A stretch of 64,000 nucleotides of DNA from Brachyspira hampsonii 30446. GTDB lineage: Bacteria; Spirochaetota; Brachyspiria; Brachyspirales; Brachyspiraceae. The notes below the pieces were generated by a model. That model was not told the origin of the DNA and ran no database searches. It worked only from the letters and a program-made list of their open reading frames with translations. Where the stretch lies: contig NZ_JH994111.1 in NCBI RefSeq assembly GCF_000316195.1, positions 867,926-931,925 on the forward strand, in the 5' to 3' direction. Within the stretch, counting starts at the first letter, position 1. Each line of letters begins with the position of its first letter. Positions 1-9,356 of the stretch are shown one piece after another. Made by a program: the position numbers and the translations under genes.

Positions 1-867
1 CCCGTTTCTAGCCTGTATAAAATATTTAGCATATTTGGTATCATCTAAATCTATATTAATTTCATCAACTCTTGGAAGCGGATGAAGTATTATCATATCA
101 TCTTTACACTTTCCTATAATATCGTCTTTTGATATTCTGAATGCATTTTTTACTTCTTCATATTCATTAATATCATCAAATCTTTCTTTTTGTATTCTAG
201 TCATATATAGGCAGTCTATTTCTTTTAATACTTCTTCATAGTTGCTAAGTTTTTTATATTTTATTTTAGCATTATCCAATTCTTTTAATACATAATCCGG
301 TATTTGTATAACATCAGGAGATATAAAATAAAACTCTCCATTAAACATCATTAAGCCATCTACTAGAGAGTGAACAGTTCTTCCATATCTTGTATCTCCT
401 ACAAAAGCAATTTTTTTATTTTCTATACTTCCTAATTCTTCTCTTAATGTGTATAAATCTAGTAGAGTTTGACTAGGGTGTTCATTAGCACCATCTCCAG
501 CATTTATAATAGGACAGTTTGTAACTTCTTCAGCAAATTTAGCAGCTCCATCAATACTATGCCTCATAACTATAATATCTGAATATGCAGAAACCATAAT
601 TATGGTGTCTCTTAAAGATTCTCCTTTTTTTATGGAACTTTGTTCTGGGTTATCAAATCCTAATTCTTTGCATCCTAATCTGTAAGCGGCTGATGTGAAT
701 GATAATCTTGTCCTAGTAGAAGGCTCAAAGAATATACTAGTCATTATCATTCCGTCCATAATCTTCCTTCTTTCTCTACTATCAGTGTTATCTAATTCCT
801 TAGCTACATCTAATACTTCAATAACTTCCTCTTTTGATAACTCTTTGATAGATATAAAGTTCCTCAT
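1..867 (-). CDS. pyrB: Aspartate carbamoyltransferase catalytic chain (3' end cut by window edge)
   Basis: This enzyme joins carbamoyl phosphate and aspartate, the committed step of pyrimidine synthesis, in the cytoplasm. The frame gives 289 codons from ATG at 867 (RBS GGGAG upstream) and runs off the left edge at ...YFIQARNG, so only about 20 C-terminal residues should be missing. Visible family marks are the carbamoyl-phosphate loop FFEPSTRTR (about residues 48-56), the MRHS stretch, HPSQTLLDLYTL, GDTRYGRTVHSL and LHPLPRVDEI. No pyrI is visible because the downstream side is outside the window. Upstream lie a leader peptide and a terminator hairpin, which suggests control by pyrimidine-sensitive attenuation. 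Identity is secure. Confidence 0.96.
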   Translation of the reverse strand, partial: MRNFISIKELSKEEVIEVLDVAKELDNTDSRERRKIMDGMIMTSIFFEPSTRTRLSFTSAAYRLGCKELGFDNPEQSSIKKGESLRDTIIMVSAYSDIIVMRHSIDGAAKFAEEVTNCPIINAGDGANEHPSQTLLDLYTLREELGSIENKKIAFVGDTRYGRTVHSLVDGLMMFNGEFYFISPDVIQIPDYVLKELDNAKIKYKKLSNYEEVLKEIDCLYMTRIQKERFDDINEYEEVKNAFRISKDDIIGKCKDDMIILHPLPRVDEINIDLDDTKYAKYFIQARNG

Positions 868-897
868 TATTTCTCCCTTAAAAAATAGTTAATTATT

Positions 898-1050
898 TTA
901 TTGAAATTCGGCATAAAAAAAAGGAATAAAATTGTTAAAGATAACAACCTTATTCCTTTTAAAAAATTCCAAATTCGTAAATTTAAATAAGTAAATATAA
1001 TAGGTGTGCAAATAAAAAATTATCCTGTGCTTAAGAAATATATTTTTCAT
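898..1050 (-). CDS. pyrL-like leader peptide of pyrB (50 aa)
   Basis: A 50-codon frame starts at ATG 1050, six bases after an AGGA ribosome site, about 25 nt downstream of the expected transcription start. It begins MKNIFLKHRIIFYLHTYYIY, is rich in Phe, Tyr and Ile (U-rich codons), reads straight through the terminator hairpin at 919-960 and stops at TAA 898-900, 30 nt before pyrB. In enteric pyrBI, a leader peptide with this layout lets ribosomes closely following a paused polymerase prevent terminator formation when UTP is low. The ORF, RBS and hairpin are seen directly; the regulatory role is inferred. There is no evident sequence match to E. coli PyrL, only matching architecture. Confidence 0.75.
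   Translation of the reverse strand: MKNIFLKHRIIFYLHTYYIYLFKFTNLEFFKRNKVVIFNNFIPFFYAEFQ
915..960 (-). terminator. Attenuator hairpin in the pyrB leader
   Basis: On the minus strand an outer stem AAAAGGAATAA / TTATTCCTTTT (950-960 with 919-929) encloses an inner stem TTGTTA / TAACAA around a 4-base loop, and runs into eight T residues (922-915). It sits between the promoter and pyrB and inside the leader frame, with a T6 stretch (966-961) just before the stem that could act as a pause site. Confidence 0.8.
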
Positions 1051-1080
1051 TTTTTATCCTGTTCTTTACAAATTGAAAGG

Positions 1081-1108
1081 ATTATATCATGTATATAAAA
1101 AAAATCAA
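1081..1108 (-). promoter_or_regulatory. Promoter of the pyrB leader
   Basis: On the minus strand, TTGATT (1108-1103), 16 nt, then a perfect TATAAT (1086-1081). This places the transcript start near 1074, leaving an approximately 24-nt leader before the leader-peptide ATG. Confidence 0.7.
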
Positions 1109-1141
1109 GCATGAATTTGTAATTTATATATTTCTGGTATA

Positions 1142-1169
1142 TTGAAATAAAATGTTTTATGGTTATAAT
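1142..1169 (+). promoter_or_regulatory. Promoter of dxs
   Basis: TTGAAA (1142-1147), 16 nt, TATAAT (1164-1169), about 33 nt before the dxs start codon and divergent from the pyrB promoter. Confidence 0.65.
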
Positions 1170-1201
1170 ATAAGTTTATAACTTTAATTTTAGGGCTTTA
1201 T

Positions 1202-3055
1202 ATGTACTTAGAATATGTTAATACTCCTTCTGATATAAAGAAACTGAATATAGAAGAATTGAAATCATTATCTTCAGAGATAAGAGAATTTTTAATAAAA
1301 AATGTATCAAATACAGGCGGACATTTAGGCAGTAATTTAGGCGTAGTAGATTTAACTTTGGTACTGCATTATTTGTTTGATTCCCCTAAAGATGCTTTTA
1401 TATTTGATGTAGGCCATCAATCATATACTCATAAGATTCTTACAGGAAGAAAAGATAAATTTAATACTTTAAGAACTTACGGCGGTATATCCGGTTTTCC
1501 CAAAAGGATAGAATCAGAGCATGATATTGAGGAAACAGGACATTCATCTACTTCATTGTCATTTGCTTACGGTCTTGCTTGTTCAAAAGAAATTTTAGGA
1601 CTTAGGGGTGATGTTATAGCTATTATTGGGGACGGTGCTATGACAGGCGGAATGGCTTTGGAAGCTATGAATAATATTGCAAATACAAATAAAGATATAA
1701 TAATTGTTTTGAATAATAATGAAATGTCTATAGGCAAAAATATAGGTGCTGTATCCAAGTTTTTAAATACAACATTAAATGATAGTTTAGTTCAGGAAGC
1801 ATCAGAGAAGGTTAGGGGATTTGTATCGGCATTGCCTTTCGGAGATATTGCTAATGAATTTATAGATAGAGGTAAAGGAGCTATAAGGACTTTTGTTGCT
1901 CCGGGAATTGCATTCAGAGAAATGGGATTTAAATATTTCGGACCTGTTGATGGGCATAATTTTGAAGATTTAATCAGCACTTTTCAGAAAGTAAAATCAA
2001 TAAGAGGTCCCAGATTAGTTCAGGTTAATACTATCAAAGGTAAAGGATATAAAATAGCAGAGGAAAATCCTGCTAAATTTCATGGCATAGCTCCTTTCAA
2101 TATAGAAACAGGAGAATTGAAAAATAAATCCTATTCAAAAACTTTTTCTAATCTGGCAGGCGAATGTATAATAAAAGCAGCTGAAGAAAATAAAAATATT
2201 GTTGCTATAACTGCAGCTATGGAATCAGGTACAGGTTTGACTGAATATGCTAAACTTTTTAAAGAGAGATTCTTTGATGTAGGAATAGCCGAGCAGCATG
2301 CTATTACTTTTGCTGTAGGACTTTCTGAAAATGGTATAATACCTTTTGTATGTTTGTATTCTACATTTCTGCAAAGAGGATATGATCAGGTTATACATGA
2401 TATTGGTATAATGAATGCTAATGTTAAACTTATGATAGATAGGGCAGGGCTTGTTCCTGAAGATGGAGATACTCATCAGGGTGTATTTGATGTATCTTTT
2501 TTGAGAATTGTACCTAATATAACAATTATGGCTCCGGTTGGAGAAAAAGATTTTAGGGATATGATAAAAAAATGTATAGAATATAGAGGTCCTACAGTTA
2601 TGAGGTATAATAAAGCATCTATAAGAGAATTGAAAAAAAATATTGTATCTGATAATTTTGAAATAGGAAAGGCACATATTGTAAGAGAATATAATAAACA
2701 AAAAAACCTTATTATTAGTTATGGTCCTACACTCATTGATATAGCTGATGCTGCTGATGAACTTAATTTTGATTGTTCAATATTGAATCTTTCTACTTTA
2801 AAGCCTCTTGATGAGGAAACTATTTTAAGTACGATTAGAAAAGCTGATAAAGTTTTGATAATAGAAGAAAGTATGAAAAAAGGAGGAATTGGAAGTGCGA
2901 TATTGGAGTTAATGTCTGATAATGAAATATTTAAAAGTGTAAAAATTCATGCTTTACCTGATAAGTTTTTTGAAGTTGCTACAAGAAATGAGCTTTTACA
3001 AATTTATAAATTGGATAAAGACGGCATAAAAGAAATTATTAAAAGTTATTTTTAA
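1202..3055 (+). CDS. dxs: 1-deoxy-D-xylulose-5-phosphate synthase
   Basis: A thiamine-diphosphate enzyme that condenses pyruvate and glyceraldehyde 3-phosphate, the first step of the MEP isoprenoid pathway (also feeding thiamine and pyridoxal synthesis). The 617-aa length is normal. The N-terminal TPP domain has GGHLGSNLG, FDVGHQSYTHKILTGR, and the GDGAMTGG ... NNNEMSIGKN cofactor motif (about residues 142-180). The transketolase pyrimidine domain carries FFDVGIAEQHA and DRAGLVPEDGDTHQG, and the C-terminal domain follows. The RBS AGGG lies 7 nt before ATG. It stands alone, convergent with the next gene, whose end is 4 nt away. Confidence 0.97.
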   Translation: MYLEYVNTPSDIKKLNIEELKSLSSEIREFLIKNVSNTGGHLGSNLGVVDLTLVLHYLFDSPKDAFIFDVGHQSYTHKILTGRKDKFNTLRTYGGISGFPKRIESEHDIEETGHSSTSLSFAYGLACSKEILGLRGDVIAIIGDGAMTGGMALEAMNNIANTNKDIIIVLNNNEMSIGKNIGAVSKFLNTTLNDSLVQEASEKVRGFVSALPFGDIANEFIDRGKGAIRTFVAPGIAFREMGFKYFGPVDGHNFEDLISTFQKVKSIRGPRLVQVNTIKGKGYKIAEENPAKFHGIAPFNIETGELKNKSYSKTFSNLAGECIIKAAEENKNIVAITAAMESGTGLTEYAKLFKERFFDVGIAEQHAITFAVGLSENGIIPFVCLYSTFLQRGYDQVIHDIGIMNANVKLMIDRAGLVPEDGDTHQGVFDVSFLRIVPNITIMAPVGEKDFRDMIKKCIEYRGPTVMRYNKASIRELKKNIVSDNFEIGKAHIVREYNKQKNLIISYGPTLIDIADAADELNFDCSILNLSTLKPLDEETILSTIRKADKVLIIEESMKKGGIGSAILELMSDNEIFKSVKIHALPDKFFEVATRNELLQIYKLDKDGIKEIIKSYF

Positions 3056-3059
3056 ATTA

Positions 3060-4196
3060 TTATAGTTTAGCTTTTTTGATTTCTTTTAAGTATTCTATAA
3101 ATATATCTGTAATTATAGGGTCAAGCATTATCTCTTTTTCCAAGAAATTTTCTATCATAAAAGAAATAGCTTCTTTTTGAGTTTTATTCATACCCATTGT
3201 AAGAGTATCATAAACATCAATTACTTCAAGCATTTTGGCAGGAAGATATGTAAGACTTTGCAATGTTAATATATCTTTATAATCATAAGATACTATGTAT
3301 TCTATTTTATGATTAGGGTTTCTTCTTAATACAGCTTTATATAATTCTGTAAAAAGTCCATATCCATGACTATAATATTCATGATGAAGCGATACAGTTA
3401 AAGCAACTCCCTCATTACCACGCATAAAATATTTAGCAAACCCATAGTCTTTTATCGAATGATTATCTTTTTCTTCGCTTTGTATAGGTATATAATCTTT
3501 GGGTTTATCCAAAGAAATATCATGCATTAATACTCCTATAGCAATTTCCGAAATAGTGCTGTTTTCTATTTTTCTTACACCTAATTTTACATTTGAATCT
3601 AATGTATTTGTATTGTTTAAGTTATATCTTTTATATATTCTTTCTGAGAATTTATAGTATGTTTTTTTGAAGTCAATTCTCATTTTATTTGCAGCACCTT
3701 TGCTGAGTTTTTTATTGAAGAAGCAAGTTGCTTCAATTATCATAAAAAATATTCTTAGGCAATGCCCTATTATAGTATTAGATTTTAAAGCATAAAAATT
3801 ATCAAATATGTTATTAGTTTCATATTCTTTTGAATATATTATCATCGCTATTTCTGATATAAGAATCTGAAGTATTTTAGATAAATTATTTATATCATAA
3901 TCATCATTTTTTAATGTATTATTTTCTTTATCTTTCAAATAATTAATATATTGTATTCTTAATACAAAACTTATTTCCATGAGTATTTTACATATAAGTT
4001 CTGCAGTTTCTGAATCTAAAAAGTTTTTTCTGTAAGAAGCTAATTTTGCTGCATACTGTCTCATATAAGATGCTGTTTCTTTATTAGACATATTTATTAT
4101 ATTATCTAATATCTCTTCTTCTTTTTTAGCTATTTCTTTATCAGATGAAATACAATATTGAAATTTCTTATAAAATTCTTCTGTCTTACTGTTCAA
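3060..4196 (-). CDS. HD-domain protein resembling a degenerate HD-GYP phosphodiesterase
   Basis: This 378-aa cytoplasmic protein has a helical N-terminal half with no recognised domain and a C-terminal HD-type region: HDIS (about residue 225), HHEYYSHGYG (about 270) and VIDVYDTLT. These resemble HD-GYP cyclic-di-GMP phosphodiesterases, but the GYP motif reads HGYG without the usual proline, so activity is uncertain. The start is a TTG at 4196 with a weak upstream GAG; no in-frame ATG gives a better fit. It could act in cyclic dinucleotide signalling; this is inference from motifs only. Confidence 0.65.
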   Translation of the reverse strand: MNSKTEEFYKKFQYCISSDKEIAKKEEEILDNIINMSNKETASYMRQYAAKLASYRKNFLDSETAELICKILMEISFVLRIQYINYLKDKENNTLKNDDYDINNLSKILQILISEIAMIIYSKEYETNNIFDNFYALKSNTIIGHCLRIFFMIIEATCFFNKKLSKGAANKMRIDFKKTYYKFSERIYKRYNLNNTNTLDSNVKLGVRKIENSTISEIAIGVLMHDISLDKPKDYIPIQSEEKDNHSIKDYGFAKYFMRGNEGVALTVSLHHEYYSHGYGLFTELYKAVLRRNPNHKIEYIVSYDYKDILTLQSLTYLPAKMLEVIDVYDTLTMGMNKTQKEAISFMIENFLEKEIMLDPIITDIFIEYLKEIKKAKL

Positions 4197-4259
4197 TTTT
4201 CTAACTCTTTAAAATATTTCATTAATAGTATATCGGAATTATTTTTATATATTTAAAAA

Positions 4260-5009
4260 TTATCTTTTTGTTTCATTAGTAATAATGAATGTAGTTATAT
4301 TTTCATTTGTATTGCCCACATAATCTATAGTTTCTGCTGCAGTATTAGTCTCAGTACTTATTTGATTTTTGATATTATTAATATCTATTTTTTCATCAAC
4401 TACAGTTTCAACATAAGGCATTGATATTATTTCATTTATAGTATTAGTTAAATCTTGATTTAATTCTATATCTTTTATAGATAGTTTATTTGAATTATCT
4501 ATATTAGCTTCCATAAACTGATTAACTTTAGTTCCATTGATTTCTCCGTCTCCGTATATGAATTGTGCTTTTGTGTTTCCATTTGTGTATGATATTGAAG
4601 CAACTCCTGATACTTTAATATTAGCATTTGAAGTAGAAACTATAATAGAGTCTGGTTTAGCATTAGATGAAACTGCTATTAAAAAATCTCCTTTATTTAA
4701 ATGGAGTTTTGTATTTCCTGTTTTATCATAAGATTCATCTATATTTAAAGAAGAGTTTTCTTTAACTTTGAATATATTATTACTTTCCAAATATGAAGTA
4801 AGAGATGAATTTCCTTCTGTAGAAATGTTATCTTTACTAAATAATAAATCTCCGTTTTGTGCAGGTTTTACTATAGCTTTTTGGGAAGATATTTTTACTC
4901 TTCCTTTAACATCTATAACTTTCATATATTGATTGCTTTTATAAGCTGACTGCAAAGAGAAAGCTATAGAAAGCATTAATAGTATAGAAATAATTTTTTT
5001 ATTCAACAT
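4260..5009 (-). CDS. Exported FecR-like protein
   Basis: The start chosen is ATG 5009, where GGAG sits 8 nt upstream, rather than an ATG 24 nt earlier with no RBS. The product (about 249 aa) has a signal peptide (MLNKKIISILLMLSIAFSLQ) and then a FecR-type region: VIDVKGRVKI, ENSSLNIDES, LNKGDFLIAVS, then STSNANIKVSGVAS and YTNGNTKAQF. FecR-like domains of this kind are common in exported spirochaete proteins, and the partner is unknown. The C-terminal 80 residues show no recognised domain. The gene lies 76 nt after the pbpC stop on the same strand and could be co-transcribed with it. Confidence 0.65.
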   Translation of the reverse strand: MLNKKIISILLMLSIAFSLQSAYKSNQYMKVIDVKGRVKISSQKAIVKPAQNGDLLFSKDNISTEGNSSLTSYLESNNIFKVKENSSLNIDESYDKTGNTKLHLNKGDFLIAVSSNAKPDSIIVSTSNANIKVSGVASISYTNGNTKAQFIYGDGEINGTKVNQFMEANIDNSNKLSIKDIELNQDLTNTINEIISMPYVETVVDEKIDINNIKNQISTETNTAAETIDYVGNTNENITTFIITNETKR

Positions 5010-5085
5010 AAATAAAACTCCATAAAAATACATATTTCACTATAAATATTATCGGTATTAAAAAATTTATCAATACTGTTTTTTT

Positions 5086-7662
5086 TTACTGTACATGTAT
5101 TTTAACAGAAGGACTTTTTACAGTTTCTCCTTCTTCAGTTTTTGCTTCTATATAAAAAGTATAATCACCTTGTTTTAGATTCCATCTTATGTATTCTTTT
5201 TTTAAGTCATTAATATTCGCTATAGCTTCATTATTGCAAAATAGTGTAGCAGTTACAATATTTTTTGGTATGTATGATGATATGAATATGTTTTGATACT
5301 CTATAGGCAGAGTGGAATCTATTTTGTATACGGAGTTATCAGTAGGCTCTTTTATCGAAAGCCTTTCTTTTATATTATTTATGCCGCTGTCAGTTTTTAT
5401 CTCAGATAAAGTGTTATAAGTATTGATATTATTTACATTCATTTGAACTCTGTCAGCTGAATTTAAATCAAAACTCTTTTCTTGATTTATAGTTTCCAAA
5501 TTACTATTTCGATTATTATTTTTCATTCTGTTATATGCATATATATTATTAACCTTTGTCCATTCTGAAGTAGGGCGTTCTATTTGCTGCTCTCTTATCC
5601 AGCCATTATATTCATTAGGAAGATTAATAAAAACTTTTTCTGTAACAGAACCGTCAGAATTATTTTTTATATATAAGTTATGAACATCGCATTCTTCTTT
5701 AGGAACATTTATATGTGAGAACTCTTCAACTCTTGTTTCTTTGCAGAAATCTCCTCTAAGTTTTCCGCTTATAAGACATATTTCTCTTTTTACTATAGTG
5801 TCTGGTTTATCCCATTTAGTTTCTTTCTGACTTTTATTAAGCATAGTAAATAAATCATAAAGTATAGGTACAGCACCATTTCCGCCTGTTATATTAATCA
5901 TCTCACTTCCTGCAAAATCCCCAAGCCAAATACCCACTATATAATCTTTAGTATAACCTACAGCCCATGCATCTCTTGAGCCTTTTGATGTACCTGTTTT
6001 TATTGCTATAGAAAATGGATATACTATTCCTTTATAACTTCTGAAAGAACCCATTCTTGCATTTCTGTCAGAGAGTATGCTTGTTATTAAATAGGCACTT
6101 TCTTCTGATATGACTTTTCTAGTTGTTTTTTTAGGAAGTGTTATAATTTCTCCGTTTGCTTTTTTTAATGAAGTTATTGAGTAATGATTTATAAATGTAC
6201 CAGAGTTTGGAAATATTGTGTATGCAGAGGCTAAATCTATTAAACGAACTTCAGCACTTCCAAGCACCAAAGAATATCCGTAATAGTCTGGATTTTTATC
6301 TATAGAGCTTAATCCAGATTTTAAAAGTATATTCTGAAAATCTCTTATACTGTATCTTGCAAGCCATTTTACAGCTGGTATATTAAGTGAATTAGCTAAT
6401 GCATCTCTTATAGTAACGGGACCTCTGTATTTATGGTCAAAGTTTTCTGGTATATAATCTCCCCCCGGGGAATTAATATAAGTTTTAATATCAGCTATAA
6501 CAGAGGCAGGGGATTCTCCTTTATCAAATATATATGCATACATAAAAGGTTTTAATGTACTTCCAGCCTGTCTTAATGCAGTTGCTCCATTCACTGCCCC
6601 ATGAGTTTCTGCATCAAAATAGTCCATAGAGCCTATCATTGAAAGCACTTCTCCTGTTTTGGCATTAAGTATCACACATGAAATATTTCGTACATTAAAT
6701 GTATGAAGAGACTGACTTGAATTGCTTATTACCAAAACCGCTTCTTTTTGCATATTATAGTCTAATGTAGTTCTTAATTCTGTTACTCCTGTATATTTTA
6801 ACTGTTCTAATGATTCTCTAGCATACATTGTAAAATGAGGAGCTTTGAAAGTATATTTATCTTTATCATTATAAATATTTAATTTTTCATTAATACTTTT
6901 ATTATAATCTTCTTCTGTGATAAAGTTATTATTTTTCATTTCGCTTAATACATATATTCTTCTTGATTTTAATCTCTCTTCATATTTATAAGGATTAAAC
7001 TTTGTACCAGACTTTATTATAGAAGCAAGCATTGCAGATTCATTATTATTTAAATCATTAACTTTTTTATGAAAGTACAAATCACTTGCAGCACCAACTC
7101 CATAGCAGTTGTTTCCAAAAAATACTCTATTTAAATATTCAGTGAGTATTTCTTTTTTTGTGAGATTTTTTTCTAGTCTTACTGCATCAAGTGCCTCATA
7201 GAACTTATTAATATATGTTCTTTCACGAGGAATTATACTTTTAGCTAGCTGCTGAGTGATTGTACTTCCTCCAGAAACTACCTTTCCGCTCATTAAGTTT
7301 GATAAAAATGCTCTTATTATAGCTTTATAGTCTATACCGTTGTGATTAAAGAAGTTTTTATCCTCTGCACTTACTACAGCATTAATTAAATTTGTTGATA
7401 AATCTTTGTATTTAACCTCTTCAAAAAATCCGCCATGCTTTGGAAATATAGTTGATATTAGTATTGAGTTTCTGTCATATATTTTTAAAGCTCTCTCTTC
7501 GTTTATGGATAATTCGTCTTTTGAAAATGGTTTGTTTATATATTCTTTGCAATATTTATAAAAATAATAGCCTTTTGGTATGAATATAATTGAAATTACT
7601 ATTATAGATAATAACAATGCATATATTATAGTTAAAGCCGTTTTTCTTATAATTTTTTCCAT
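5086..7662 (-). CDS. pbpC: Penicillin-binding protein 1C (bifunctional glycosyltransferase/transpeptidase)
   Basis: This inner-membrane enzyme polymerises and crosslinks peptidoglycan. Order of parts: a membrane anchor (about residues 9-30); a family 51 glycosyltransferase with catalytic EDKNFFNHNGID (E100) and GGSTITQQLAK; a transpeptidase with STLKP (serine about 368), SLN and KTGTSKG (lysine about 555); and a C-terminal domain (about 770-858) of the kind found in PBP1C. The 858-aa length is typical. No ribosome site precedes the ATG, and the promoter at 7672-7699 puts the transcript start within a few bases of it, so the mRNA is probably leaderless. Confidence 0.92.
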   Translation of the reverse strand: MEKIIRKTALTIIYALLLSIIVISIIFIPKGYYFYKYCKEYINKPFSKDELSINEERALKIYDRNSILISTIFPKHGGFFEEVKYKDLSTNLINAVVSAEDKNFFNHNGIDYKAIIRAFLSNLMSGKVVSGGSTITQQLAKSIIPRERTYINKFYEALDAVRLEKNLTKKEILTEYLNRVFFGNNCYGVGAASDLYFHKKVNDLNNNESAMLASIIKSGTKFNPYKYEERLKSRRIYVLSEMKNNNFITEEDYNKSINEKLNIYNDKDKYTFKAPHFTMYARESLEQLKYTGVTELRTTLDYNMQKEAVLVISNSSQSLHTFNVRNISCVILNAKTGEVLSMIGSMDYFDAETHGAVNGATALRQAGSTLKPFMYAYIFDKGESPASVIADIKTYINSPGGDYIPENFDHKYRGPVTIRDALANSLNIPAVKWLARYSIRDFQNILLKSGLSSIDKNPDYYGYSLVLGSAEVRLIDLASAYTIFPNSGTFINHYSITSLKKANGEIITLPKKTTRKVISEESAYLITSILSDRNARMGSFRSYKGIVYPFSIAIKTGTSKGSRDAWAVGYTKDYIVGIWLGDFAGSEMINITGGNGAVPILYDLFTMLNKSQKETKWDKPDTIVKREICLISGKLRGDFCKETRVEEFSHINVPKEECDVHNLYIKNNSDGSVTEKVFINLPNEYNGWIREQQIERPTSEWTKVNNIYAYNRMKNNNRNSNLETINQEKSFDLNSADRVQMNVNNINTYNTLSEIKTDSGINNIKERLSIKEPTDNSVYKIDSTLPIEYQNIFISSYIPKNIVTATLFCNNEAIANINDLKKEYIRWNLKQGDYTFYIEAKTEEGETVKSPSVKIHVQ

Positions 7663-7671
7663 AGTAAAATT

Positions 7672-7699
7672 ATTCTATAATAAAAAAATAATTAGTCAA
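7672..7699 (-). promoter_or_regulatory. Promoter of pbpC, start codon almost at +1
   Basis: On the minus strand TTGACT (7699-7694), 16 nt, TAGAAT (7677-7672). The predicted transcription start, about 7 nt after the -10 box, is near 7665, only 3 nt before the pbpC ATG at 7662. Confidence 0.6.
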
Positions 7700-7879
7700 A
7701 TTATATTAAATATATTGATTTATATATTTTTCATATTTTTGTGTATAAAACTATGTGTGTATGACAATGTTTTAATACATAATTAAAAATATGATAAAAA
7801 ATATATATGTTTAACTTAAAATAAAATTATATATAGACTTTTTATTTATTAAAAAATATTAAAAAATTATATTATTTTC

Positions 7880-7910
7880 TTGACTGTTATTTTATTCATT
7901 GTATTATAAA
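7880..7910 (+). promoter_or_regulatory. Promoter of rnc-rpe
   Basis: TTGACT (7880-7885), 16 nt, TATTAT (7902-7907, overlapping TATAAA). It lies about 20 nt before the rnc start, with a TTAGG ribosome site at 7921-7925. Confidence 0.65.
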
Positions 7911-7930
7911 TACAATACTGTTAGGCAGAT

Positions 7931-8692
7931 ATGGTTATGAATATAGATAAAATCTTAAATAATTGTCAATCGGCTATAAATTATGAGTTTAGAAATAAAG
8001 CTTATCTGTTAGAGGCTATAACTCATAGAACTTATGCTAATGAATCTAAAAAGAAAATGAAATATAATCAGAGATTGGAGTTTTTAGGAGACTCTGTGCT
8101 TTCTCTTGTTATATCAGATTATCTATTTAAAAAATACAACAGCAGTAAAGAGGGATTATTATCTAAAGTTAAATCTTCTTTAGTATCTCAAAAGAGTTTG
8201 GCTGATATTTCAAAAGAGCTTAAACTTGGAGATTTTCTGCTTTTGGGACATGGCGAAGAAGCTTCAGGTGGTAGGTATAGAGACAATATGCTTGAGGATT
8301 TATTTGAGGCCATAGTCGGAGCAATATATTTGGATTCTGGCATTACAAGTGCGTACAAATTTGTTATGCGTTCTTATAAAGAAAGACTTAGTAATTTGGA
8401 TATTGAAAACTTTGACAAAGATTATAAAACTATATTTCAAGAACTTATACAGAAAAAACATAAAACTAGTCCTATATATAAATCTTGTGAATTCCATGAT
8501 GAAAATAATAATGATATGTTTAAAGCTGAAGTTTATGTTAATGATAAAACATTTGCTTTAGGTATAGGTAAAAGCAAGAAAGAAGCAGAAACTAATGCTG
8601 CAAAAAAAGCATTGGATAAAATAGAGTATGTAAGAAGTGCTATAAAAAGAAATAGGCAAAATAAAAATTATCAATTAACTAATAATAAATAA
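7931..8692 (+). CDS. rnc: Ribonuclease III
   Basis: This double-strand-specific endonuclease processes rRNA precursors and structured mRNAs. The catalytic domain shows the signature RLEFLGDSVLSLVISDYLF (about residues 44-62) and EDLFEAIVGAIYLDSG; the C-terminal third (from about 160) is a double-stranded-RNA-binding domain ending KSKKEAETNAAKKALD. The length, 253 aa, is normal with a short basic tail. ATG 7931 is 5 nt after AGG; the second in-frame ATG at 7937 (11 nt) is an alternative. rpe follows after 10 nt, so the two form an operon. Confidence 0.96.
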   Translation: MVMNIDKILNNCQSAINYEFRNKAYLLEAITHRTYANESKKKMKYNQRLEFLGDSVLSLVISDYLFKKYNSSKEGLLSKVKSSLVSQKSLADISKELKLGDFLLLGHGEEASGGRYRDNMLEDLFEAIVGAIYLDSGITSAYKFVMRSYKERLSNLDIENFDKDYKTIFQELIQKKHKTSPIYKSCEFHDENNNDMFKAEVYVNDKTFALGIGKSKKEAETNAAKKALDKIEYVRSAIKRNRQNKNYQLTNNK

Positions 8693-8702
8693 AGGAAAAA
8701 TT

Positions 8703-9356
8703 ATGAATAGAGTTATGGTAGCTCCCTCAATACTTACAGCATCTTTCTCAAATTTAGAAAATACTATAAAAGAACTTGAAGAGGCAGGAAGCGATTATCT
8801 TCATTTGGATATAATGGACGGAGTATTTGTTCCGCAGATTACATTTGGTGCTAAAGTTGTTTCGGATATAAAAAAGGTAAGTAAAATACCTCTTGATGCT
8901 CATCTTATGATAGTAAATCCAGAAAAGCATATTGATGATTTTGCTAAGGCTGGTGCCGATATTATAAGCGTTCATTTTGAGGGTAATATTCATATACATA
9001 GATTAATTTATCAAATAAAAGCACATAATATTAAAGCGGGTATTGTGCTTAATCCGCATACTAGAGCTGATGTTATAGAGCCTATTATTGATGATATTGA
9101 TTATGTACTTATTATGAGTGTTAATCCGGGATTCGGCGGACAAAAGTTTATCGAATCATCATTAAAAAAGATAGAAGAAGCTAAAAAAATGATTGGTAAT
9201 AGAGATATAATTCTTGCAGTAGACGGCGGAGTTAATCTTAATACTTGTAATAGTGTAATTGATGCAGGTGCTGATTTCCTTGTTGCTGGAAGTGCTATAA
9301 TTGACAGCGATAATAAAAAAGATACTATTAAAAAACTTAGAGGAAATAAATTTTAA
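8703..9356 (+). CDS. rpe: Ribulose-phosphate 3-epimerase
   Basis: A cytoplasmic TIM-barrel enzyme that interconverts ribulose 5-phosphate and xylulose 5-phosphate in the pentose phosphate pathway. Conserved pieces are VAPSILTASFSNL, HLDIMDGVFVPQITFG, DAHLMIVNPEKHI, MSVNPGFGGQKFI and VDGGVNLNT...AGADFLVAGSAI. The length of 217 aa is normal. RBS AAAGGA lies 6 nt before the ATG. It is second in the rnc-rpe operon; no terminator hairpin is obvious after it. Confidence 0.96.
   Translation: MNRVMVAPSILTASFSNLENTIKELEEAGSDYLHLDIMDGVFVPQITFGAKVVSDIKKVSKIPLDAHLMIVNPEKHIDDFAKAGADIISVHFEGNIHIHRLIYQIKAHNIKAGIVLNPHTRADVIEPIIDDIDYVLIMSVNPGFGGQKFIESSLKKIEEAKKMIGNRDIILAVDGGVNLNTCNSVIDAGADFLVAGSAIIDSDNKKDTIKKLRGNKF

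Noticed and set aside
2225..2701. 158-aa open frame antisense to dxs
   Set aside because: Antisense shadow of a strongly supported gene, with no ribosome site and low-complexity composition.
7580..7786. 68-aa hydrophobic plus-strand frame overlapping the pbpC start
   Set aside because: It overlaps the pbpC promoter and coding start in antisense; no ribosome site.
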